The translations under genes were made by a program, and so were the position numbers. Shown one piece after another: positions 1 to 6,978 of a stretch of DNA of 21,207 nt. The first letter of the stretch is position 1, and each line of letters starts with the position of its first letter. The notes under the pieces are model-generated. The model ran no database searches and was not told where the DNA came from. It saw only the letters and a list, made by a program, of their open reading frames with translations. This DNA is from an uncultured Ruminococcus sp. (GTDB lineage Bacteria; Bacillota; Clostridia; Oscillospirales; Ruminococcaceae), in contig CAMHBN010000005.1 in NCBI GenBank assembly GCA_946183385.1, forward strand, positions 1 through 21,207, given 5' to 3'.

Positions 1-617
1 TCATACCGGTATTCGAGAAAAACGGCATGATAGTCGAGGTCGACAGATTCATGTGGCGGAGCGCCTGCGAGATACTTGCCCGCTGGAAGCAGGAGGGCAT
101 CGACCTCTTCATATCGGTGAACATCTCACCCAAGGACTTCTACTTCATGGACGTAGCCGAGGAGATACGCAGCCTCGTGAAGGAGTACGATATCGAGCCC
201 TCACGCCTGCGCGTCGAGATAACGGAAACGGTCATGATGACGGATATCGAGAGCAAGATGAGGGTGCTCGACGAACTCCGCAGCGCAGGCTTCATCGTTG
301 AGATGGACGACTTCGGAAGCGGCTACTCGTCGCTGAATATGCTCAAGGATATGCCTGTTGACGTGCTGAAGATTGACATGAAGTTTCTCAGCAGAACGGA
401 GGATTCCTCAAGAGCGCAGACCATCGTCCGCAACATCATCAACCTCTCCGACGACCTCGGCATCTCTGCTCTTACGGAAGGCGTCGAGACGGAGAACCAG
501 TACAAGGTGCTCGCCGATATGGGCTGCCGGATGTTTCAGGGCTATTTCTTCTCGAAGCCCATTCCCGTCATAGACTTCGAGGAGCTCAGCCGCACGGGTA
601 TAAGCTCACCTGCATAA
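1..617 (+). CDS. EAL-domain c-di-GMP phosphodiesterase, C-terminal part (5' truncated by window edge)
   Basis: The reading frame is open from base 3 and begins IPVFEKNGMIVEVD, so the gene starts upstream of the window. The 204 visible residues are the later part of an EAL domain, which hydrolyses the second messenger cyclic di-GMP. Visible family motifs, in order, are VNISPKDF, VEITETV, MDDFGSGYSSL, LKIDMKFL, TEGVETENQ and QGYFFSKP. These carry the conserved Asn, Glu, paired Asp, Lys, Glu and Gln of active EAL enzymes. The EAL signature itself lies off the window, so full catalytic competence cannot be confirmed. N-terminal sensory or GGDEF domains are common in the family but not visible here. 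The gene runs convergent to nothing nearby and is followed by a strong hairpin terminator at 752-785. Confidence in the domain is high; the overall architecture is unknown. Confidence 0.93.
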   Translation, partial: IPVFEKNGMIVEVDRFMWRSACEILARWKQEGIDLFISVNISPKDFYFMDVAEEIRSLVKEYDIEPSRLRVEITETVMMTDIESKMRVLDELRSAGFIVEMDDFGSGYSSLNMLKDMPVDVLKIDMKFLSRTEDSSRAQTIVRNIINLSDDLGISALTEGVETENQYKVLADMGCRMFQGYFFSKPIPVIDFEELSRTGISSPA

Positions 618-751
618 CAATAAAAAACTCGGAAGAGTGTCTGTTATGCTCATACAGAAGAAATACGCTTACGGCGGCGGTCCCCTCTCCTCATCTCAAG
701 TTCATCTGTAGAAATAATATCAATACAACGACAAGTTACAGCGAGTCGGCA

Positions 752-785
752 AAAACCTGTGCAATAATTGCACAGGTTTTCTTTT
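752..785 (+). terminator. Rho-independent terminator after the EAL gene
   Basis: A perfect 13-bp inverted repeat (752-764 with 768-780, loop TAA) with stem core CCTGTGCAA is followed by a T-rich tract. It separates the EAL gene from the promoter at 812-840. The A-run on the left arm could let it work in both directions. Confidence 0.85.
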
Positions 786-811
786 TGACCGGTCACCGAG
801 CTTTTTTTACA

Positions 812-840
812 TTGACACATCCGGTTTGAGCGTGTATAAT
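812..840 (+). promoter_or_regulatory. Consensus sigma-A promoter of the sigma/dockerin operon
   Basis: TTGACA at 812-817, a 17-bp spacer, then TATAAT at 835-840. Both hexamers match the vegetative consensus exactly. The predicted start near 847 gives a leader of about 90 nt before the sigma factor gene. The operon therefore seems to be expressed by the housekeeping polymerase. No second, ECF-like promoter was recognised. Confidence 0.88.
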
Positions 841-936
841 AAAAGTTAAATAATAAATATATTTTGAGGCTGTGAGAGTACAGCATAGAAAAACAGTCTA
901 AGTAGTAGAAGGTTAAATCAAACAGGAGGAGATCTT

Positions 937-1491
937 ATGGATAACGGTGCAAGTAGCTACCGCCGTTTCCTTGAGGGCGATAAAAACGGTTTATCCGAGA
1001 TAGTCCGTATGTATGCCGATGGACTTATCTTGTACATAAACAGTTTTGTTCATGATGTTCATACAGCCGAAGACCTGACTGAGGACGTCTTTGCAAAGCT
1101 TATCGCAAAAAAGCCCGCTTATTCAGGCAGGAGCAGCTTTAAAACATGGCTGTATACGATCGCACGGAACATTGCCCTTGATCATGTTAAGCATAAAAAG
1201 CTGAAAAACGAAAGCAGCATTGATGATATGTATGATATCGCAGACAAAACTGATATTGAAAAGCGATACATCAAAAGCGAGGATATGGCGCTTCTTTACA
1301 GACTCATTGAAAAGCTGGCTCCCGATTATCGGCTTGTGCTGCTTATGGTTTATATTGAGGGCTTTGATAATAATGAAGCATCGCGTCTTATGAACAAGTC
1401 GAAACGGCAAACAGAAAACCTGCTTTACAGAGCAAAACAGGCATTGAAAAAAGAATATGAAAAGGAGGGAATATCTTATGAAGAGCTATGA
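937..1491 (+). CDS. ECF-type RNA polymerase sigma factor (sigma-70 family)
   Basis: This 184-residue protein has the two-domain layout and size of an extracytoplasmic-function sigma factor. Region 2 covers about residues 20-88, including AEDLTEDVF and the DNA-melting stretch FKTWLYTIARNIALDHVK. Region 4 covers about 115-175, with LAPDYRLVLLMVYIEGFDNNEA and a recognition helix near SKRQTENLLYRAKQALK. The ATG at 937 follows a strong AGGAGG at 924-929. The stop codon overlaps the next gene by 14 nt, which suggests translational coupling to its membrane partner. By eye, base composition (about 40% GC) is lower than in the EAL gene. Known ECF factors direct polymerase to a small regulon when released by an anti-sigma factor; the regulon here is not identified. 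Family assignment is firm, the subgroup is not. Confidence 0.92.
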   Translation: MDNGASSYRRFLEGDKNGLSEIVRMYADGLILYINSFVHDVHTAEDLTEDVFAKLIAKKPAYSGRSSFKTWLYTIARNIALDHVKHKKLKNESSIDDMYDIADKTDIEKRYIKSEDMALLYRLIEKLAPDYRLVLLMVYIEGFDNNEASRLMNKSKRQTENLLYRAKQALKKEYEKEGISYEEL

Positions 1492-2734
1492 AGAACTGGA
1501 AGCAAACGCTTATAAAAAGGCTGAATCCGTCATAGCGGCTGAGAAGCGCCGTAAAACCATTCTGCTTCGGCGGTCGGTGGCTCTGACGCTCGGGACAGCT
1601 GCTGTGCTCGGAATAGGCATATTCACTCACGCTATGAAGCCTCCGAAGAAGCCGACTCCCGGCCGATCGGGGATAATAGTCGAGACTGAGACCACATCGG
1701 CTGAGACCACATCAGCTCAGACTTCTTCGAGCACTGCCGCTCCGAAGACTACGACAACTAAACAGATGACTACCGCAACAACTACTGCGACTACAGCTTC
1801 TGCTCGGCAGAGCGTGACAACAGTCCGCACGACAGCGACTGCGGCTCGCACGACAACGGAAACAGTACGCACGACTGCGGCAGCTTCTCCAACGACGACC
1901 ACTGCTGCTAAGACGACAGCAGCGGCTGTGAAGACTACCGTTTCTCAGACCACAACAGCAAAAACAACTCATTCCTATTTTTTTACAACCTCAGCTGTTC
2001 AGACCTCAGCAAATGCATATTACTATACCGGTACCACACCGCAGACAGGTTTGGTCGAGTCTACGGGGACGCAGGTCAGCTCTGCCGCTGTTGCTACAAC
2101 GCAGGTCACATTGCCGCCCACAAAACAGGTTCGGTACGGAGAGTATGAATTCAAGTACAATCCGATATTCCATCCCTGCCGCATAAACGATACGGAAGTG
2201 ACTGTCGCAGATGATGAGGTAGGTGATTTCGTCGAGAAAAGCATCATTACAATAGACCATGAGTATACCGTGCCGTGTACACTGTATGAGGTGAAAAACT
2301 ATTCTCCGAATTTTGCGCTTGCAGTTAAAACGGAGGATGACCCCGACCCTAAGCTTTACGTTACTTACTCCTCGGATTTCAAGACTCTGGGCGAGCTGAT
2401 AGAGGCGACCGATATGGAAAATTCGCTTATACTCGGAGGCGTTCGCAACGAAAACCACTACCCGATAGACAAATTCTCGGATACATCGGAGCTTCTAAAG
2501 ATACTCACTGATACTGAGCAGCCGTATGTCAACGGCATAGATGCAAGAAGTCTGTACTACATAGAAGGGGCAATGCCACAATTTGGTATCAAAGTTATGA
2601 ATTTCGTAGTCCTGAGCAGATCCAACTCATCTGACGATTACTATGTTAGTATGCAAATCCTGGGAGGCAGATACAGTTACAGGATAACTAAGGAACAGTT
2701 TGACAGCTATGTAGACACATTCACATCCGAATAA
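1478..2734 (+). CDS. Single-pass membrane protein with Thr-rich stalk, putative anti-sigma/sensor
   Basis: I place the start at the ATG at 1478 because AAGGAGG (1462-1468) sits just upstream; an in-frame ATG at 1457 has no such site. The 418-residue protein has a short basic cytoplasmic part (1-32), one membrane helix (about 33-51, VALTLGTAAVLGIGIF), and a low-complexity Thr/Ser/Ala stalk (about 68-175). A folded extracytoplasmic domain of about 190 residues (230-418) follows. I do not recognise the C-terminal domain. The overlap with the sigma gene and the topology fit an anti-sigma factor or sensor, but no HxxxCxxC zinc anti-sigma motif is present and the cytoplasmic part is very short. The function is therefore inferred from context. 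The stalk resembles glycosylated linkers of ruminococcal surface proteins. Confidence 0.72.
   Translation: MKSYEELEANAYKKAESVIAAEKRRKTILLRRSVALTLGTAAVLGIGIFTHAMKPPKKPTPGRSGIIVETETTSAETTSAQTSSSTAAPKTTTTKQMTTATTTATTASARQSVTTVRTTATAARTTTETVRTTAAASPTTTTAAKTTAAAVKTTVSQTTTAKTTHSYFFTTSAVQTSANAYYYTGTTPQTGLVESTGTQVSSAAVATTQVTLPPTKQVRYGEYEFKYNPIFHPCRINDTEVTVADDEVGDFVEKSIITIDHEYTVPCTLYEVKNYSPNFALAVKTEDDPDPKLYVTYSSDFKTLGELIEATDMENSLILGGVRNENHYPIDKFSDTSELLKILTDTEQPYVNGIDARSLYYIEGAMPQFGIKVMNFVVLSRSNSSDDYYVSMQILGGRYSYRITKEQFDSYVDTFTSE
1688..1717 (+). repeat. Tandem 15-bp repeat at the start of the Thr-rich coding stalk
   Basis: Two adjacent 15-mers, GAGACCACATCGGCT and GAGACCACATCAGCT, differ at one base and each encode ETTSA. 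They open a coding tract rich in ACN codons to about 1965. Slippage or unequal exchange could change stalk length in steps of five residues. Confidence 0.75.
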
Positions 2735-2756
2735 CATGAAGAAAGGTGGTATTATT

Positions 2757-3779
2757 ATGTTGAAAAAGTTATTGTCAAAAGTGCTGGCACTCATGGTCGT
2801 TTCATCGACGATGACAGCTATGTCGAGCCACGCGCTCGCATTCTATGTTGAGAATGATTCCGAGATATACACCAATACGGTGAATCATTACAACGAGCGC
2901 TATCAGTCATACCCCGAGCTCCTCGATGCAATAAACGCCGACCTCGTCGGTGACGGAAACACCGATGGCTATTACTCGAATGTTTGGCGACTTGATAATG
3001 GGGAGAACGAAAACTATTTTGAAGGCTACTTTGAGTATACGCATTATGATTCTCTTAATCTTAAAATCGTTGATACCACTGCTGACGACCTTAATTCGCT
3101 GCTCGCGGAAATGGGTATAGATGAAGAAACCGCTCGTGCGTATGTCCCCTATGATACAAGTGCATACTCAATACCTATGATATTTTTCTTCGGCGGCAGC
3201 GATAACGTGAAATTAGCCGATGATATCACAAAAGCCGCCAGGGAAAAGTACGGCAGCAGGGTGGTTTCCGCGACCGGCAGCTTCAACGTTATACAGTTCC
3301 TCCAGACAAGCTACCACTTCAAAATGTGGACGACGTATAACAAGAGCGGCCATTACCTCGACCGCAAATCCGTTCCGCTCGACGAGGTGAACGCAGCCCT
3401 GAAAGAGAACGGCTTCGTCCCGTATTTCGACACCGAGAAGAGAAGCATAATCTACCCCGAGGGCTGTTCTGTTGAGGATAAGATAAGGTTCAGGACGTTC
3501 GTATACGAGAATTTCGATATCTGCATAGATGTGTATACTCTCTGTGAGGCTAACGAGTCAGGAAACAGAGTTGATTTCCTCGCTGACGGAGTCAAAGGGG
3601 ACGCCAACCTTGACGGAAAGGCGACGGTCGCCGACTCCGTGGCGATCCTCCAGCACATCGCCAACCGCGACAAGTACGGGCTCAAACAGCAGGGGCTCCT
3701 CAACGCCGATGTTGACGGCGAAGCTGGCGTAACGGCCAACGACGCACGTGTGCTCCAAGAATGGGACGCCAACAAGTGA
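2757..3779 (+). CDS. Secreted protein with C-terminal type I dockerin
   Basis: The start is set at the ATG at 2757, with AAAGGTGG at 2742-2749 upstream; an in-frame ATG at 2736 lacks a site and would blunt the signal peptide. The 340-residue product begins with a signal peptide (MLKKLLSKVLALMVV..., likely cleaved near SHALA, residues 24-28). A region of about 250 residues that I do not recognise follows. The last 60 residues are a type I dockerin with two calcium-binding repeats: GDANLDGKATVAD (281-293) and DVDGEAGVTAND (318-329, Glu at the third ligand). Dockerins bind cohesins, so the protein should be docked on a scaffoldin or cell-surface cohesin. No glycoside hydrolase signature was seen. 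The gene starts 22 nt after the membrane protein and ends at a terminator, so all three genes form one unit. Confidence 0.88.
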   Translation: MLKKLLSKVLALMVVSSTMTAMSSHALAFYVENDSEIYTNTVNHYNERYQSYPELLDAINADLVGDGNTDGYYSNVWRLDNGENENYFEGYFEYTHYDSLNLKIVDTTADDLNSLLAEMGIDEETARAYVPYDTSAYSIPMIFFFGGSDNVKLADDITKAAREKYGSRVVSATGSFNVIQFLQTSYHFKMWTTYNKSGHYLDRKSVPLDEVNAALKENGFVPYFDTEKRSIIYPEGCSVEDKIRFRTFVYENFDICIDVYTLCEANESGNRVDFLADGVKGDANLDGKATVADSVAILQHIANRDKYGLKQQGLLNADVDGEAGVTANDARVLQEWDANK

Positions 3780-3801
3780 CACAACTCTCCTCCATATTAC
3801 C

Positions 3802-3840
3802 AAAACAGCGGCACCTATTATCAGGTGCCGCTGTTTTTCT
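3802..3840 (+). terminator. Rho-independent terminator of the sigma/dockerin operon
   Basis: A perfect 15-bp stem (3802-3816 with 3823-3837; arm core CAGCGGCACCT) with a 6-nt loop is followed by a T tract, 22 nt after the dockerin gene stop. It lies between two convergent genes. Confidence 0.92.
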
Positions 3841-3923
3841 CCTATTCGGCTTGATTTCATTTTACTACGATAAGACTATGCTGCACCCTTTTCCAAAAGG
3901 GTCCTCCTCAATAAGTTTACGTA

Positions 3924-5129
3924 TTACTTCTGTATGGGCATCGCGATTACCTTTTCGGTCTCGGGGAACTTATTGAACAGCAGCTTCAGCAGCACGGGCG
4001 TGACGATACTCGACACGATGATGAGCATAATTACGGCGGTGAAGTAGGACGAGTCGATGATACCGAGCCCGAGCCCCTTATTTGTGATAATGAGTGCGAC
4101 CTCGCCGCGTGTCATCATACCGACGCCTATCTTCACGCAGTCCGACCACTTATAGCCGAAGCACTTAGAGACCAGTCCGCAGCCGATGATCTTGCTCAGC
4201 AGAGCCACAGCTACGAACCCGACCGAGAAGAGTATCATACTCGTATCGACGCTGCTGAGGTCGGTTTTCAGACCGATACCTACGAAGAACATCGGTGCGA
4301 AGAACATATAGCCGTTGATGCTGACCTTGCGGTCGATGTAGTCGGCGTCGCGGGTGTTGCAGAGGATAATTCCCGCGATGTAAGCACCGGTGATGTCGGC
4401 GATACCGAAATACTTCTCGGCGACGAACGCCATAACGAGGCAGAGCCCGATAGCGATTATAGGTATGCGGCGCGTGTGCGAGTGCTTCTCGTCGTACCGC
4501 TTGAACAGCTTATAGAAGATGAAGCCGAGTATCACGGAGAGCACGAGGAACAGCACGACCTTACCCGTCACGAGGAGGGTATTGCTGTCGGGGTCCTTGA
4601 ATCCGAGCACGAAGGTGAGCACGATGATACCGATGATATCATCGATTATGGCGGCGCTGAGAATAGTCTGTCCGACGCGGCTGTTGAGGTATCCCATTTC
4701 TTTCAGCACCTCGACGGTTATGCCGACGGAGGTCGCAGTCATGATACAGCCGATGAAGACAGCCTTGAAGAACTCCTCCGACCCGAGCGGTGCAAACCCG
4801 TACATTCCCATATAGAGGAGAGTACCGCCCACGAGCGGCACGAGCACGCCGACACAGGCGATGACGAGAGCAGCGAGCCCTGATTTTTTCAGCTCCTGCA
4901 AGTTGGTTTCGAGACCCGCAGAGAACATAATGAGCACGACGCCTATTTCAGCCATCATGCTGATGAACTCGGTGGGCTTGACGACATTGAGCAGGCACGG
5001 ACCGATGACCAGTCCCGCGATTATCTCCCCGACGACCATAGGAGCTTTCAGCCTTCGTGCGAGAAGACCGAACGCCTTTGCGCACACGACGATGATAGCG
5101 AGGTCGCGGAGAATGTCGATAGTTTCCAA
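3924..5129 (-). CDS. CPA2-family cation/proton antiporter (NapA/KefB type membrane domain)
   Basis: A 401-residue, highly hydrophobic protein with about 12 membrane segments and no C-terminal TrkA-N or RCK domain. Typical family stretches are LKAPMVVGEIIAGLVIGP (28-45), the discontinuous-helix region TATSVGITVEVLKEMGY, and ITGAYIAGIILCNT. The paired aspartates in SAAIIDDIIGIIV (D163-D164) match the two-Asp ion site of electrogenic Na+/H+ antiporters such as NapA. It probably exchanges Na+ or K+ for protons at the cell membrane. No ATG is usable: an upstream ATG runs into TGA after two codons. The start is therefore TTG at 5129, about 11 nt after AAAAGG. A promoter lies at 5182-5210. Ion specificity is not predictable here. 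Confidence 0.9.
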   Translation of the reverse strand: METIDILRDLAIIVVCAKAFGLLARRLKAPMVVGEIIAGLVIGPCLLNVVKPTEFISMMAEIGVVLIMFSAGLETNLQELKKSGLAALVIACVGVLVPLVGGTLLYMGMYGFAPLGSEEFFKAVFIGCIMTATSVGITVEVLKEMGYLNSRVGQTILSAAIIDDIIGIIVLTFVLGFKDPDSNTLLVTGKVVLFLVLSVILGFIFYKLFKRYDEKHSHTRRIPIIAIGLCLVMAFVAEKYFGIADITGAYIAGIILCNTRDADYIDRKVSINGYMFFAPMFFVGIGLKTDLSSVDTSMILFSVGFVAVALLSKIIGCGLVSKCFGYKWSDCVKIGVGMMTRGEVALIITNKGLGLGIIDSSYFTAVIMLIIVSSIVTPVLLKLLFNKFPETEKVIAMPIQK

Positions 5130-5149
5130 TCAAATCATATCCTTTTCTC

Positions 5150-5175
5150 AAAATAAAGAGAGCCGGCGGCTCTCT
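5150..5175 (-). terminator. Hairpin plus T-rich tract in the antiporter leader
   Basis: An inverted repeat AGAGAGCCG/CGGCTCTCT (5157-5175) is followed on the minus strand by TTTATTTT. It suits termination of transcripts coming from the exonuclease gene. However, it lies downstream of the antiporter -10 box and begins almost exactly at the expected start point, so the antiporter mRNA would carry it at its 5' end. Confidence 0.6.
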
Positions 5176-5181
5176 GCTGTT

Positions 5182-5210
5182 ATTATAACACATTGATAAG
5201 AGAAATGCAA
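5182..5210 (-). promoter_or_regulatory. Sigma-A promoter for the antiporter gene
   Basis: On the minus strand, TTGCAT (5210-5205), a 17-bp spacer and TATAAT (5187-5182). Predicted start is near 5175, giving a leader of about 45 nt before the TTG codon. Confidence 0.75.
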
Positions 5211-5236
5211 TAGCCGGACGAGAACTCAGACGCAGA

Positions 5237-5260
5237 GGCGCACAATGTGCGCCCGCAGCT
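5237..5260 (+). repeat. Short GC palindrome (family 1, degenerate copy)
   Basis: GGCGCAC-AAT-GTGCGCC at 5237-5253 followed by CGCAG. It keeps the palindrome and right end of the short repeat family but has lost the TGTAGG left end. Confidence 0.6.
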
Positions 5261-5282
5261 AAGAGCCCCCTGCCCTGTCTGT

Positions 5283-5873
5283 TTATTTTCCTGCCTTCTC
5301 GTTCTCCTCAACCCATTGGATGATGCGGACATTTTTCATCAGCCTCTGGTAGATGTCATTGCATATCTCGCAGTCTCTTTCTGCGCGGTGAGCTCCCTTG
5401 GAGGGGATACGCAGGTGGTCGGCAACTCTCGTCTGCGACTTGCGCTCGAATCTTGGCAGAGCCTTACGAGCAAAAGACAGCACATCCACGTAGTCGTTGC
5501 TCAGCGCGAGACCATGGCAGCCGAGCAGAGCGTCATACAGGAAGTTGAGGTCGAAGTTGACATTGTATCCGATTATGATATCGTCCTGCACGAAATCACG
5601 GAAGCCGAGAATTGCCTCGGAAATGTCGGGAGCGTCCGCGACCATCTCGTTTGATATACCGGTCAGCTCGACGATGAAATCGGATATCATTTGCCCGGGC
5701 TTGACGAAGGTCGAAAACGAATCTGTCTTTTCGAGGTCCCTGTATCTGATCGCGGCAATTTCGATTATCTCACTGTTGGACGGAGTGAGTCCGGTTGTCT
5801 CGATATCGACAACGCAGTAATCGCGCGGGGTCATTATCAAGCGCTTCCCCTTCTTATCTCTTTTAGCTATCAT
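5283..5873 (-). CDS. DEDDh 3'-5' exonuclease (DnaQ / PolC-epsilon-like)
   Basis: The start is the ATG at 5873, which follows AAAGGA (5886-5881) at good spacing; a longer open frame upstream runs through the promoter and is not coding. The 196-residue protein carries all three exonuclease motifs of the DnaQ/epsilon family: ExoI VVDIETTGL (D23, E25), ExoII IGYNVNFDLNFL (D108) and ExoIII GAHRAERDCEI (H162, D167). Such enzymes remove nucleotides from 3' ends using two metal ions, in proofreading, repair or RNA turnover. It stands alone, without polymerase, helicase or BRCT domains, as do many short Firmicute DnaQ-like proteins. A consensus promoter precedes it, and a terminator-like hairpin lies about 110 nt after its stop. 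The family is certain; the substrate is not. Confidence 0.92.
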   Translation of the reverse strand: MIAKRDKKGKRLIMTPRDYCVVDIETTGLTPSNSEIIEIAAIRYRDLEKTDSFSTFVKPGQMISDFIVELTGISNEMVADAPDISEAILGFRDFVQDDIIIGYNVNFDLNFLYDALLGCHGLALSNDYVDVLSFARKALPRFERKSQTRVADHLRIPSKGAHRAERDCEICNDIYQRLMKNVRIIQWVEENEKAGK

Positions 5874-5906
5874 GAGAATATCCTTTCTGTTTTTTCCCCC
5901 GATTCC

Positions 5907-5935
5907 ATTATAATACTTGTTTGTTAAAATGTCAA
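5907..5935 (-). promoter_or_regulatory. Consensus sigma-A promoter for the exonuclease gene
   Basis: On the minus strand, TTGACA (5935-5930), a 17-bp spacer and TATAAT (5912-5907). The predicted start near 5900 leaves a leader of about 27 nt including the ribosome binding site. Confidence 0.88.
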
Positions 5936-5943
5936 ACCCTAAT

Positions 5944-5959
5944 TGTTTCACGTGGAACA
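5944..5959. promoter_or_regulatory. parS: parS-type ParB binding site (hybrid arms)
   Basis: TGTTTCACGTGGAACA, a 16-bp near-perfect palindrome of the parS class. It combines the left arm of one variant and the right arm of the other seen at 12442-12538. It lies just upstream of the exonuclease -35 box, about 6.5 kb from parA/parB. Confidence 0.88.
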
Positions 5960-6135
5960 TCGCCGCCCGCTTTAGCACATTAAACCGCACAAGTACAATG
6001 CTCTCCGCGGTTGAAAGCAGTTGAAAAACCACCCACTCCCCCACTCCCCTCTCCCGAAAAATCGGCAAGTACGAGCTGTTGAAACTGTTCAGGGGACGTG
6101 CAAAACTATTGACAATTTCAACACCTCCGCCCCCC

Positions 6136-6163
6136 TGTAGGGGCGCATTCGTGCGCCCGCAAT
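6136..6163 (+). repeat. Short GC palindrome (family 1)
   Basis: TGTAGGGGCGCA-TTCG-TGCGCCCGCAA. The left end TGTAGG and right end CGCAA are shared with the copy at 6320 and, inverted, with copies at 8650, 17721, 17896 and 17970. Confidence 0.8.
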
Positions 6164-6226
6164 ATACCCGACCGACTGCCTGACCTGAACTGTATGGACT
6201 GATACCCAACAGCAGAGCTGCATATA

Positions 6227-6261
6227 GCTGCGAAGTCCAAATCAAAGATTTGGTACGCAGC
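6227..6261. repeat. Inverted repeat hairpin
   Basis: Outer arms GCTGCG (6227-6232) and CGCAGC (6256-6261) enclose CCAAATC-AAA-GATTTGG (6237-6253). No T tract follows, so it is more likely a repeat than a terminator. Confidence 0.55.
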
Positions 6262-6319
6262 TTAACATCAGCCCGCCTGTTTTTTTCGGTCGATGAAGGC
6301 ATCGCCTCCTACAAAAAAT

Positions 6320-6346
6320 GTAGGGGCGGATATCATCCGCCCGCAA
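6320..6346 (+). repeat. Short GC palindrome (family 1)
   Basis: TGTAGG followed by GGCGGAT-ATC-ATCCGCC and CGCAAA. It shares its ends with the copy at 6136 but has a different centre. An adjacent CCTACA (6308-6313) makes a further hairpin with its left end. Confidence 0.8.
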
Positions 6347-6373
6347 ATTTCCGGAACGTACACCGCGCAAAAA

Positions 6374-6492
6374 AGGAGCGCACATTAGGTTGCTTCCCTT
6401 AGCGGAAAACGTGGGCTACCGAGCCGTATACTAACGGCACAAATCCGGTAACCTGCGTAACCGCCAAAGGGGGCTCCCCTTCGTGCGCTCCT
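6374..6492. repeat. 119-bp element with 10-bp terminal inverted repeats
   Basis: Perfect terminal arms AGGAGCGCAC (6374-6383) and GTGCGCTCCT (6483-6492). Inside, TTGCTTCCCTTAGCGG near the left faces CCGCCAAAGGGGGCTCC near the right, an imperfect continuation of the fold. It ends 7 nt after the GNAT stop codon. It looks like a small non-coding repeat of MITE type; no target duplication was confirmed. Confidence 0.55.
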
Positions 6493-6499
6493 ATAAAAA

Positions 6500-6967
6500 T
6501 CATCGAAATTTTTCAAGTCGGTAGATGCCCTCATCGTCGGGCTCCTCGAAACCCTTCTTGTGGTCGTAGCCGAACCGCTTGTAGAAATTGACCGCCGTCT
6601 TCGAGGACGGTATCTCCACCCGCTTTGCACGGAGAAAGAATTCGTCCCGCTCAAGGGTCTCGATTATGCTCCGCCCGATACCCCTGCCCTGCTCGGTCGG
6701 CTTGACAAAAATGGTGAAGAGACTGCTCTCATCCTCCTTGCCCCAGTAGGGACCGATACCGCCGCAGCCGATTATGCTCCCGCCGTCCTCGACTACGTAG
6801 AAGTGCATCCAGCCCGCCCGCTCTGTCAGCTTCTCGGGAGAGAGGCTCTTCGCGCACTCCTCCATAAGCTCGGGAGTGTAATCCTTTACGTTGCTTATGC
6901 GGAGCGTCTCTGTTATCATCGCGGATGTCTCGGCAGCGTCGGCGTTATTGAAGCGTCGTATCTGCAT
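6500..6967 (-). CDS. GNAT-family N-acetyltransferase
   Basis: The start is the ATG at 6967 with GAGG about 9 nt upstream; a GTG at 6982 would overlap the previous gene's stop. The 155-residue protein has the GNAT fold order: N-terminal strand and helices, YVVEDGGSIIGCGGIGPYW (57-75), then motif A FVKPTEQGRGIGRSIIETLE (87-106) with the acetyl-CoA pyrophosphate loop QGRGIG. A C-terminal AVNFYKRFGYD (125-135) is typical of motif B. It transfers an acetyl group from acetyl-CoA to an amine; the substrate cannot be predicted. Its ATG lies 12 nt after the stop of the FprA gene, so it is the last gene of the 8633-6500 unit, and a role linked to FprA is not evident. Confidence 0.9.
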   Translation of the reverse strand: MQIRRFNNADAAETSAMITETLRISNVKDYTPELMEECAKSLSPEKLTERAGWMHFYVVEDGGSIIGCGGIGPYWGKEDESSLFTIFVKPTEQGRGIGRSIIETLERDEFFLRAKRVEIPSSKTAVNFYKRFGYDHKKGFEEPDDEGIYRLEKFR

Positions 6968-6978
6968 ACCGCACCGCC

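Larger units (their letters stand above)
5960..6499. other. Gene-free repeat region between exonuclease and GNAT genes
   Basis: No coding frame with a ribosome binding site was found here. 5960-6130 holds nothing recognisable apart from a pyrimidine-only-like tract (about 6029-6057, mostly C with few A and T). From 6136 on it is packed with inverted repeats listed separately: 6136-6163, 6227-6261, 6320-6346 and 6374-6492. Confidence 0.7.

Noticed and set aside
644..709. 21-codon frame MLIQKKYAYGGGPLSSSQ after the EAL gene
   Set aside because: No ribosome binding site and no recognisable pattern.
3885..3902. ACCCTTT/AAAGGGT hairpin as terminator for the antiporter gene
   Set aside because: The stem is short and no T run follows on the minus strand. 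Terminator function is possible but unsupported.
5874..6302. In-frame upstream extension of the exonuclease gene to 6302
   Set aside because: It runs through a consensus promoter, a parS site and a repeat, lacks domain similarity, and a good ribosome binding site supports the ATG at 5873.
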